This document shows positions 51,624 through 59,878 of a stretch of DNA of 64,000 nucleotides, in pieces. The notes beneath the pieces are model-generated. The model searched no databases and had not been told where the DNA came from. It saw only the letters and a program-made list of their open reading frames with translations. The first letter of the stretch is position 1. The number at the start of each line of letters is the position of its first letter. The stretch covers positions 1 to 64,000 of the forward strand of contig JAFQRZ010000012.1 in NCBI GenBank assembly GCA_017409825.1, given 5' to 3'. Source of the stretch: Agathobacter sp. GTDB taxonomy: Bacteria; Bacillota; Clostridia; Lachnospirales; Lachnospiraceae. Position numbers and translations under genes: made by a program.

Positions 51624-54202
51624 TTCGTACTCCTTTCTGTCATGTGCGTAATACGAATCACGGAAGTTCCTACCATCACGAGATAGAGCAGTAATAGGAA
51701 CAGCACAAACCTTGTATGCCCTATGCTCGCTACTTCTATCTTCACTGCCTCTAGGATAAACTCCTCTGGAGTACCCATTACCTGATTATAAACGATTCTC
51801 TCTCTGAAAATAATCAAGTATCCACATACAAGCCCCGCTCCAATCCATAAGTAATTCTTGACTTCTGCCCATGCAGCACTGCATATATACTGTGCATTCG
51901 TCATTCCAATTCGTTTTAGTCTAGTGAATTTCTCTTCCATAAACTTTAATCGACTACTCAGGAAATTATTTTGCAAGGTCACATATACGACCAGAATTAC
52001 TACAAACAGAACCCCATAGATTCCAACATCCTGCACGGCTTCCTGAATCGCCATCCGACGAAACTCTGCGTTGGAAGAATATCCCATACCATTATTTACT
52101 GCAAGTGTGGCCAACTGCTTATCTGTAGATTCGTAAGAGGATGTGATATCATACATAATTTTCAAACCACTACATTTCAGTTCCTTTCCCTCAGACGCCA
52201 TAATCTTCTCTGCCAATGCACGGGTTCCAATTAACTTATAGGATTGTGTATTAGGAACCTGATTGGTTAATACCTGTGCTACTTTTACCGTGTATTTGCT
52301 TTCCTCCATAAAATGCACAATATCCAAATCCATGCCAGCTTTTAAGGTGTTCTCCTCCAAATAATGAATGGTTTCATCCTCTTTATCTACCCACCAATCG
52401 CCTTCCTTATAATCAGACGCAACCAACATAATGACCTGTTCGCCTCGTTCGATTGCATCCCAGTCCACGGCTTCCAGCTCTTTCATGACATCTAACCCAG
52501 TCTGTTCCTTACGATTATTCCAATGCGCCCATTCATCCTCCGTAAATTTCTTTTTTACAGCTTCCACATCTTCATAAAATGTCATACTCATCTGATATTC
52601 CAATGGTGTTTCATATACATGCTTCGATTCTAAATATTGGATAACTGGACTTTGTTCCATATTTTCCCACCGGAATATGTGCACACCATCATGCCAATAT
52701 ACATCTACTGTTTTTATTCCAGGAGAAGACTTTACCGCCTCTTCAAACTGTGTATCTCCACCAATACTCATATCACTCGGTGTAAAACCCAAGACATATA
52801 TCATTCCCTCTATCGGTTTTGATTCAAAGTCATACTGTATGCCTCCATTACTAGACATCGTAAAATCTTGTGACAAAGCTAAACGACCAGCCATTCTATT
52901 TAGTGAATTATCGATTTTAAACAAGCATAGCATCAAACATCCACACACCAATATCGTAAGCACCACAGAAATCATGTTTAAAACTGGATGCAACATAATC
53001 TGTCTTCGAAATACTGTCTTTTCTGGTCGTGCTGTTCTTTCTGCAATTCTGCGAAGCCATTTATACTTGGAAGGCTTTACCAGCCCTATATTTCCAGCAA
53101 TTCGTTTGTCGCTTACACTAAACTGTGTCACCACCATTGCCATAAGAACTACGCACACAGCAGATGTGAGCTGACTTACCAACAATTCTCCATCTACAAT
53201 AAATTCTACCGCCAATTGATGTGACTGCGCGATTTTACAAGCAAGAAATGCCGCCCCATACGCACCTGCAAGTCCAACTATAATTTGTGGAATCGTAATA
53301 CGCATACACTCATAGCATACCATTCCACGAATCTGCATCTTTGATGCTCCAAGACTTCTACAACGGTAATACGTCTCTCTTCGTTTTCCTGTGTAGGCCA
53401 CCATTAAATAACCTATCGCCAGCACGCCGATCAACATGATTGCTCTAGTCACTCGGTCAAACATCTCCGCAGAACCCCACACCTTATTTTCATATACATA
53501 ACTATTGTAAGTTACTGGATTTACATTTGCCATTTCCGTCGTTGGCTTAAAACTACTTGCAAATTCGAAAGTATTAATTTCGTTATATACTGGATTCAAC
53601 TGATAAAAATATGTAGTATATCCACCCAATGAAAACTGCTCGAAATCTTTTTCAATAACTAAAAAATTCGGTAATGGAAAGAAATTAGCAGTATTCCAAA
53701 TTGCTGAAAAATTCTTCAAAGTTCCCACCAACAAAAATTCTGCTGACTGAAGCTCTCCCGCTTCGTTTAAAATATTCACCTTAATGGTCTGCCCTAGTTC
53801 ATAGCTGTATTCAAGAATCGCTAGAGCAGAAATATCCATCGCAATCTCACCATCTGCTTCTGGCATTCTGCCTTCATATATAACAGACTCATAAATATGC
53901 CCAAAGTTTTCATCCGCCATACCGGCACGAAGCTCTAAGGATTTTCCCTCTGCATTCACCAAAACTTGTCCTGTCTTTACGAAACTTTCTGTCATAAGGT
54001 ATGGATGACTACAAGTTTTCCCCACTGATGAGATAACCCAATCGCCATAGTTGTGCAGATTAGTTGAAAACACATAGCTATTCATGATACTTTGAAACAA
54101 GGTCACCCCTGTCATAAAAAGTACTGCAATAAACGTTACAAATGACACATACCATGTCTCTTTTCTTCTTCGTCTCATTCCCGTATCTATCATTTTAAAC
54201 AT
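51620..54202 (-). CDS. FtsX-type ABC permease
   Basis: Permease of 860 aa with two FtsX-like units. One helix near 20-40 and three near 260-375 are followed by a second unit with a helix near 430 and three helices near 740-850. Large extracellular domains lie at about 45-255 and 450-720. The layout is closer to Vex/MacB-like or SalY-type permeases than to BceB. First gene of the four-gene operon, transcribed from the box promoter at 54231-54254. The substrate is unknown; a peptide is likely. Confidence 0.85.
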   Translation of the reverse strand: MFKMIDTGMRRRRKETWYVSFVTFIAVLFMTGVTLFQSIMNSYVFSTNLHNYGDWVISSVGKTCSHPYLMTESFVKTGQVLVNAEGKSLELRAGMADENFGHIYESVIYEGRMPEADGEIAMDISALAILEYSYELGQTIKVNILNEAGELQSAEFLLVGTLKNFSAIWNTANFFPLPNFLVIEKDFEQFSLGGYTTYFYQLNPVYNEINTFEFASSFKPTTEMANVNPVTYNSYVYENKVWGSAEMFDRVTRAIMLIGVLAIGYLMVAYTGKRRETYYRCRSLGASKMQIRGMVCYECMRITIPQIIVGLAGAYGAAFLACKIAQSHQLAVEFIVDGELLVSQLTSAVCVVLMAMVVTQFSVSDKRIAGNIGLVKPSKYKWLRRIAERTARPEKTVFRRQIMLHPVLNMISVVLTILVCGCLMLCLFKIDNSLNRMAGRLALSQDFTMSSNGGIQYDFESKPIEGMIYVLGFTPSDMSIGGDTQFEEAVKSSPGIKTVDVYWHDGVHIFRWENMEQSPVIQYLESKHVYETPLEYQMSMTFYEDVEAVKKKFTEDEWAHWNNRKEQTGLDVMKELEAVDWDAIERGEQVIMLVASDYKEGDWWVDKEDETIHYLEENTLKAGMDLDIVHFMEESKYTVKVAQVLTNQVPNTQSYKLIGTRALAEKIMASEGKELKCSGLKIMYDITSSYESTDKQLATLAVNNGMGYSSNAEFRRMAIQEAVQDVGIYGVLFVVILVVYVTLQNNFLSSRLKFMEEKFTRLKRIGMTNAQYICSAAWAEVKNYLWIGAGLVCGYLIIFRERIVYNQVMGTPEEFILEAVKIEVASIGHTRFVLFLLLLYLVMVGTSVIRITHMTERSTK

Positions 54203-54230
54203 AGCGGATTCCTCCTGCGCTTCTTGATAA

Positions 54231-54262
54231 GATTATTATACAATAGTAACCTTACAATAAGG
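54231..54262 (-). promoter_or_regulatory. promoter of the ABC/two-component operon with shared box
   Basis: -10 TATAAT (54240-54235), with TAAGGTT (54254-54248) eight bases upstream instead of a -35. The site forms CCTTA/TAAGG (54250-54262). The block 54231-54254 matches the LURP-one promoter at 20 of 24 bases. Confidence 0.6.
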
Positions 54263-54295
54263 TGACAAATACGCTTGGAAAAATATCACAAAAAA

Positions 54296-54327
54296 ATACA
54301 CCGCCACATAAAATTTGTGCGGTGTAT
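54296..54327 (-). terminator. terminator of the ABC exporter operon
   Basis: Stem 54296-54308/54316-54327 with one bulged C, followed on the minus strand by TTTTTTG, after the stop at 54349. Confidence 0.8.
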
Positions 54328-54348
54328 CTTTTATGTTTACTTTCGTTT

Positions 54349-56235
54349 TTACTTTTGTTCCAACTGCTGTTTACTAAACTGTAATGTATACAGATGATAA
54401 TACTGTCCCTTCTTCGCCAAGAGTTCCTGATGATTTCCCTGCTCGATAATCTCACCGTGGGAAAGAAGGATGATATTGTCGGAATGCTGAATTGTAGAAA
54501 GTCGATGTGCTACGATAAGCATCGTGCCGATGTTTTTCATCTTTTCTAAGGAGTCCTGGATGAGGAGCTCTGTTTCGGTGTCAATATTTGCAGTAGCTTC
54601 ATCGAGAATCATTACCGCTGGTTTGTGAATGATAGTTCTTGCAAAAGAAAGGAGCTGTCTCTGTCCTGCAGAGAAGTTGTTGCCTCGCTCCTGTACCACA
54701 TCATCCAAGCCGGCTTCCAGCTTATTGATAAAGGAATCTGCATTTACATAACGGCAGGCTTCCATAACTTCTTCATCGGAAATACCTTCTTCACGAAGTA
54801 AGATGTTGCTTCGGATATCCCCTGAGAAAAGGAATACATCCTGTAGCATCTGACCGAAGTGTTTACGAAGGGATGCTATCTTAATCTTCTTAATATCGAT
54901 TCCATCGATAAGAATCTGACCTTTCTGGATATCGTAGTTGCGCACCATAAGGGAAAGAATTGTGGTCTTTCCAGAACCCGTAGAACCTACGAAGGCTACT
55001 GTCTGTTTTGGTTCTACATGGAAGGATACGCCTTTAAGCACCCATTCCCCTGGTTTGTATGCAAACCATACATCTTTAAATTCGATTTCCCCACGGATTT
55101 CATCTAATTCGATGGCATCTGGTTCATCCACAATTTCTGGCACCATGTCCATAATCGTAAATATTTTTTCTGCTCCTGCAAAAGAACGCTGCAACACATC
55201 GAACTGCTCCGCCAAGGTCTGAATCGGATTGTAGAACTTGGAAATGTACATATAGAACGATACGACAATCGCACTGGTAATCGTCTGTCCGAATATCACA
55301 GTATCTTGAATCTGTCCTTTTGCACCGAAGTACATAAGGCACATGATAGTCGAGATGTTAAGCATATATACCATTGGACGGAAAATACCAAATACAAACA
55401 TCTGATTGATACGTGCTTTTTTAAGTCTGTCACTTCTCTCTAAGAAGTCCTGCATCTTCTGCTCTTCACGGTTAAAAATCTGAGTAATCTTGATACCAGA
55501 TAAGTTTTCGGAAAGGTAGGTATTGATGTCAGTTCTGGCATCGTTTACCTTTCTATGTGCTCTTCTTGAAAACTTACGGAAGATTACTGTAAAGAGTACT
55601 ACGAATGGTACGAAGCAAAGCACCATAAGGGTCAATGCATAGTTTAACATCAGCATGGAACCAAGTACCGCTACGATTACCATCGCATTTTTTACCATCG
55701 TTACGAGTACGTTCGTAAACATCATGGAAATCGAGTTGGTATCGTTCGTTACACGAGTTACTAATTTACCAACCGGAATATTATTTAACTGTTCATGCGA
55801 CAATTTCTCAATATGTGTAAAAATGTCCATACGCAGGTTGGAAAGAATCTTCTGTCCGATTTTCTGCAAAATGATTGCCTGGAAATAAGTACATACCATG
55901 GACACAATCAAAATTCCAGCATAAGCCACAACGCGGATATATAAGTCGTTCAATTCAAAATCATCTTTTACAAGGTTCTGAATATCTCCAATAATGAGTG
56001 GTGACACAATGTCATATACAATGGAAAAAATCATGATAAAGAATACAAGCACGAAGGACTTCCAATATGGTTTTGCATATCTAAGAAGTCGTGCAACCAG
56101 CTCTTTATCCGACATATTTCTATCATCATCCTGCTGCTCTTTTTCTTTGCGAATCGCAAGATAAGCGATTACAAAAACAATTGCGAAGGCACCAATAATG
56201 GAGCCTACGATAATTACTGGTAAAAATTCTGCCAT
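54349..56235 (-). CDS. ABC exporter half, catalytic-site subunit
   Basis: Half-transporter of 628 aa: six membrane helices (about 1-340) fused to an ATPase. It carries an N-terminal extra helix and a charged EKEQQDDDRN segment. Walker A GSTGSGKTT, signature FSAGQRQLLS, Walker B MILDEATANID with the catalytic glutamate, and H-loop VAHRLST are intact. It overlaps the partner gene by one base. With the degenerate partner it fits heterodimeric multidrug exporters of the BmrCD/LmrCD type. Confidence 0.92.
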   Translation of the reverse strand: MAEFLPVIIVGSIIGAFAIVFVIAYLAIRKEKEQQDDDRNMSDKELVARLLRYAKPYWKSFVLVFFIMIFSIVYDIVSPLIIGDIQNLVKDDFELNDLYIRVVAYAGILIVSMVCTYFQAIILQKIGQKILSNLRMDIFTHIEKLSHEQLNNIPVGKLVTRVTNDTNSISMMFTNVLVTMVKNAMVIVAVLGSMLMLNYALTLMVLCFVPFVVLFTVIFRKFSRRAHRKVNDARTDINTYLSENLSGIKITQIFNREEQKMQDFLERSDRLKKARINQMFVFGIFRPMVYMLNISTIMCLMYFGAKGQIQDTVIFGQTITSAIVVSFYMYISKFYNPIQTLAEQFDVLQRSFAGAEKIFTIMDMVPEIVDEPDAIELDEIRGEIEFKDVWFAYKPGEWVLKGVSFHVEPKQTVAFVGSTGSGKTTILSLMVRNYDIQKGQILIDGIDIKKIKIASLRKHFGQMLQDVFLFSGDIRSNILLREEGISDEEVMEACRYVNADSFINKLEAGLDDVVQERGNNFSAGQRQLLSFARTIIHKPAVMILDEATANIDTETELLIQDSLEKMKNIGTMLIVAHRLSTIQHSDNIILLSHGEIIEQGNHQELLAKKGQYYHLYTLQFSKQQLEQK

Positions 56236-58010
56236 TACTGATTACCTCCTTCCTCTTCTAATTTCTGAAGGTCTACCATTTTCTGGTAAGCAGGACATAT
56301 ATTATAAAGCTCACTATGTTTACCAAATGCCGCTACTTTACCTTCCTCGATGAAGAGCACCTTATCCATCTGCTCAATCGTAGAAATACGATGTGCAATC
56401 AAAATCGTGGTCTTACCTGCTCTTGTCTCACGTAAATTCTTTAAGATTGTACGCTCTGTCTTGGTATCTACTGCAGAAACTGAGTCATCCAAAATCAGAA
56501 TTGGAGCATCCTTCATCAGTGCACGTGCAATCGAAATACGCTGTTTCTGTCCACCCGAAACCGTCACGCCGCGTTCTCCAAGCACCGTGCCATAACCATC
56601 CTTGAATTCCTTGATATTGCTGTCTACATCCGCCATAGTCGCAGCTTCAATAATCGCATTCTGCTCCTTCTGATCCGTACCAAAAGAAATATTATTTTCG
56701 ATGGTATCTGAAAACAGGAAATTATCCTGTGGTACATAGGCACAGCCTGCACGTACGTCGCGGATTGCTACCGTATTTACATCCTGTCCATCGATAAATA
56801 CGGTTCCATCTGGTACGTTGTAAGTACGAAGAATCAAATCTACCAAAGTCGTTTTACCAGAACCAGTTTTTCCTACTAAGCCAATATTTTCACCTGCATT
56901 AATTTTGAAAGATACATCTTCCAATACATCATATTCGCCATCTGGATAACGGAAGGTAAGATTCTTGAATTCGATATCACCTTTGATGTCCTTTAATTCT
57001 TTTACATCTGGATGGTCAATCACATTCTGTTTGGCATCCAAAAGCTCGCTAATACGTTTGAGCGATGCATTTCCTCGAGACACCATATCGATAAGCTCTG
57101 CAACTGCCATGATTGGCCATACAATCGCTGTAAAGTAACCGATGAACTCTACCAACTGACCTGCATTAAACTGTCCCTTGTATACCAAATATCCTCCATA
57201 GCCCAAAATAACGCAGATAACACTTTCTACGAAAAGCATGGTAAAGATACGAAGCAATACAGAGGATTTCGTATATTCAATATTTGCCACTTCGTTTTCA
57301 TCATTTAATTTACGGAATGCCATCAGCTCTTTTGCTTCTTTTACAAATGCTTTGATAACGGCAATACCGGAAAAGCTTTCCTGCGAGAAATCCGAAAGCT
57401 TTGAGAATGCTTCCTGACGAATGTCCCATTTCTTCATCATATGATTTCCCAAAACAATACTAGCTGCCATTAACAAGCCCATTGGGAGCATTGCAAACAT
57501 AGTCAACACCTGATCCATGTTCCACATCTTAATGACTGCTAAACCGCCCAAAAATGCGGCATCAAAGAACATCAGCATACCCCATGCAAAACATTCCTGA
57601 ATGGTATCCAAATCATTGGTGAACAAACTCATCAGGTTACCTACTTTGTTTACCTGATAATATTCACAGCTCAAATCCTTTGCGTGGTCAAACATACGAT
57701 TTCTAAGGTCAGCTTCTACTTTGATACCTACACCAAAGAAACAAACTCGCCAAAGGAAACGTCCAAATACCATTGCCAGGATAATCCAAACCATAGGCAT
57801 ACAGATTTCGTCTAAAAGGAAAGCCAAATCAAATACTTTCTTCACGCCATCTACTTCTACGAATCCTGTATTCATACCATTGATTACCATCTGGTACATA
57901 TTTGGAATGACCAACTGAAACCAGTCTACAATTACTAAGGCAAATAAGCCTAATATCAGCCATCCCAGATATTTTATGTAATAGCGATTAATATGTTTTC
58001 CAAATATCAT
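56235..58010 (-). CDS. ABC exporter half, degenerate-site subunit
   Basis: Half-transporter of 591 aa with six membrane helices (about 15-310) and an ATPase domain. Walker A GKTGSGKTT and signature VSGGQKQRIS are normal, but Walker B reads LILDDSVSAVD, with aspartate in place of the catalytic glutamate. This is the usual mark of the non-hydrolysing site in heterodimeric exporters. The gene overlaps the ABC-F gene by 4 nt, so resistance by ribosome protection and by efflux are encoded on one transcript. Confidence 0.93.
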   Translation of the reverse strand: MIFGKHINRYYIKYLGWLILGLFALVIVDWFQLVIPNMYQMVINGMNTGFVEVDGVKKVFDLAFLLDEICMPMVWIILAMVFGRFLWRVCFFGVGIKVEADLRNRMFDHAKDLSCEYYQVNKVGNLMSLFTNDLDTIQECFAWGMLMFFDAAFLGGLAVIKMWNMDQVLTMFAMLPMGLLMAASIVLGNHMMKKWDIRQEAFSKLSDFSQESFSGIAVIKAFVKEAKELMAFRKLNDENEVANIEYTKSSVLLRIFTMLFVESVICVILGYGGYLVYKGQFNAGQLVEFIGYFTAIVWPIMAVAELIDMVSRGNASLKRISELLDAKQNVIDHPDVKELKDIKGDIEFKNLTFRYPDGEYDVLEDVSFKINAGENIGLVGKTGSGKTTLVDLILRTYNVPDGTVFIDGQDVNTVAIRDVRAGCAYVPQDNFLFSDTIENNISFGTDQKEQNAIIEAATMADVDSNIKEFKDGYGTVLGERGVTVSGGQKQRISIARALMKDAPILILDDSVSAVDTKTERTILKNLRETRAGKTTILIAHRISTIEQMDKVLFIEEGKVAAFGKHSELYNICPAYQKMVDLQKLEEEGGNQ

Positions 58011-59584
58011 AGTTCATTACTCCTTTTTATTTCTAGTCCCTTCTCTGTAAGTTCATAAACCTTATCTGCAACCTCTTCAATATACTTTCTATCGTGAGAA
58101 ATGGAAAGAATTGCTCCACCAAAACTTTTTAACATCTGTCGAATCACAGGATTGGACAGTGGCGAAAAGTTGCGTGTCGGTTCATCTAATATTAGCACAT
58201 CACTGCCAGACATACTCATCTGAAGCAGCAATAACTTTGCTTTTTGTCCACCTGACAAATCTCGAATCGGATGACTCATTTCATCTGGTGTATATTTCAT
58301 ACTACCTAAGTAGGTACGTATTCTGGAATTTTCTTCCTTATCTCCTGTCACAGCTAAAAACTCCACAGGTGTCAAATTCTCATCCAAATACTCCTCATAC
58401 GTTTGAGGCATATAAGAAACCTTTATATCTTTGCGAGCATACAGCTCCTCTGCAATTTTTCGAAGCAGCGTCGTCTTACCACATCCATTTTTGCCTACAA
58501 TACAGATTTTTTCGGGGCCTCGAATATATAGTCGAACGTCGTTTGCAAGTATTCTGTTTTTTTCTGAATTTTCCGCTGTCTCAAAATCATTTTCAATGCT
58601 CAATTCCGGCAAATGATAATCCAAAATCACTTTTCCATTTGGAATATTTATCTTATCACCAAATTTAATGAAAATCGCATCTTCCGTTTCTGGGATTTCG
58701 GTCATATTCTCAAATTCCTTTTCGAAACGAGCCTCATAAGCCTTCACCCGGTGCATGGTCTTTTTTAGCAAAGCACCACCATGTGGGTCTTGCCTACTGA
58801 TTACATTCTGCTGATGCTCCACCTTTTGCTGAATCTGACGAAACTTTTCCTGCTGCTTTTGATATTCGCTTCGTTCTTTTCTTGCTACTTGTTCTTGATG
58901 CGAAAGACTTCGTATCCTTTGCTCTACATATTCTCGATATCCAACCTTCAACACCGTCGCACGCGACTGCATCTTTCTTTTAATCTGTTCTAAATGAATA
59001 ATCTTGTTCGCCGTATTCTCTAACAATACTTCGTCATGTGAAATGTATAAAATCGGTACTGGTGATTCTTGAATAAATCGTTCCAGCCAGCACACCGTTT
59101 CCATATCTAAATCATTGGATGGTTCATCTAATAAAAGAACATCTGGTTTATTTATCATCAAGCGAGCAAGTTGTAGTTTTATTTTCTCTCCACCTGACAT
59201 TTGACCTAATTTCTGTTCACTATAAAACAAATCCAATGGCAATTTGAGTTTTCTACTTATCTGAGCCAATTCTGCCGGCTCCGTCTCATAAAACAACGGA
59301 CTTTGACTCATAAATTCATATGCACTTAGCATTTTCTCCTCGTTTGCCATTTCTTGTGGTAAATAGCCGATATATGCTTGATTCTTTATGATTTCGCCGG
59401 TATATTCCACATATCCTTCCACCAGCGTTTCATCATATATGAGTTTCAGTAGTGAGGACTTTCCATTTCCTTCCTCACCGATAATAGCGACCTTATCTCC
59501 CTTATTTAATGTAAAGCTCAAATCCTGCAACAAAACGCGGTTATCTTTTATGTGTGTAATCGTTAAATTCTTAATCTGCAACAT
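58007..59584 (-). CDS. ABC-F ribosome-protection type ATPase
   Basis: Soluble protein of 525 aa with two ATPase domains and no membrane part. The first has GEEGNGKSS and LLLDEPSNDLD; the second has GKNGCGKTT and LILDEPTRNFSPLSNP. A basic, coiled linker (about 190-285) would form the interdomain arm that reaches the ribosome. Such proteins dislodge antibiotics (lincosamides, pleuromutilins, streptogramins A, macrolides) or act as translation factors. The attenuator leader and the co-transcribed exporter favour antibiotic resistance. The ATG at 59584 follows GGAGG. Confidence 0.9.
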   Translation of the reverse strand: MLQIKNLTITHIKDNRVLLQDLSFTLNKGDKVAIIGEEGNGKSSLLKLIYDETLVEGYVEYTGEIIKNQAYIGYLPQEMANEEKMLSAYEFMSQSPLFYETEPAELAQISRKLKLPLDLFYSEQKLGQMSGGEKIKLQLARLMINKPDVLLLDEPSNDLDMETVCWLERFIQESPVPILYISHDEVLLENTANKIIHLEQIKRKMQSRATVLKVGYREYVEQRIRSLSHQEQVARKERSEYQKQQEKFRQIQQKVEHQQNVISRQDPHGGALLKKTMHRVKAYEARFEKEFENMTEIPETEDAIFIKFGDKINIPNGKVILDYHLPELSIENDFETAENSEKNRILANDVRLYIRGPEKICIVGKNGCGKTTLLRKIAEELYARKDIKVSYMPQTYEEYLDENLTPVEFLAVTGDKEENSRIRTYLGSMKYTPDEMSHPIRDLSGGQKAKLLLLQMSMSGSDVLILDEPTRNFSPLSNPVIRQMLKSFGGAILSISHDRKYIEEVADKVYELTEKGLEIKRSNEL

Positions 59585-59589
59585 ATTTT

Positions 59590-59802
59590 CCTCCATACGT
59601 TGCCAAAGAGATTCCACTGCCCCGCTTTTTCATATCGTGATTTTCTACAACAAAAAAAGAGAGGGGTTCCTGAACAAACAACCTCTTTTGGCAACATGAC
59701 TAAGAAAGGCTCTGCGAACCTTCCCTTCTACTTCTAACTAAGTAAAATTCATGTTATCAAAAGACGCTATTTGTTCATTTCCACACCTCTCTCCCACGAT
59801 AT
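59590..59802 (-). promoter_or_regulatory. ribosome-mediated attenuator leader of the ABC-F operon
   Basis: The leader contains, in order: the MNK leader ORF (59778-59767); an arm at 59757-59751 that can pair with 59700-59694; a 7-bp hairpin AAGGTTC/GAGCCTT; an arm at 59695-59680 that can pair either with the terminator 3' arm (ending in TTTTTTT at 59658-59652) or with 59613-59599 just before the ABC-F ribosome site. These exclusive pairings make a classical antibiotic-sensing attenuator. Confidence 0.75.
59767..59778 (-). CDS. three-codon leader peptide MNK
   Basis: ATG-AAC-AAA-TAG, 5-6 nt after a good ribosome site (GAGAGGTG). It would be translated constitutively; a ribosome stalled on it by an antibiotic would cover the first pairing arm of the leader and free the antiterminator. 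It is too short to be called by gene finders. Short upstream ORFs regulate several known ABC-F and erm genes; this specific one is inferred here. Confidence 0.6.
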   Translation of the reverse strand: MNK

Positions 59803-59808
59803 AGGTCT

Positions 59809-59837
59809 ATTATAGGACGATACTCGGATAATGTCAA
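59809..59837 (-). promoter_or_regulatory. promoter of the ABC-F operon
   Basis: Perfect TTGACA (59837-59832), 17-nt spacer, TATAAT (59814-59809). Predicted start near 59802. A perfect promoter fits control by attenuation rather than initiation. Confidence 0.85.
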
Positions 59838-59878
59838 ATATTACACGCCATATTTTTTTCGATAATTAATAACAACTC

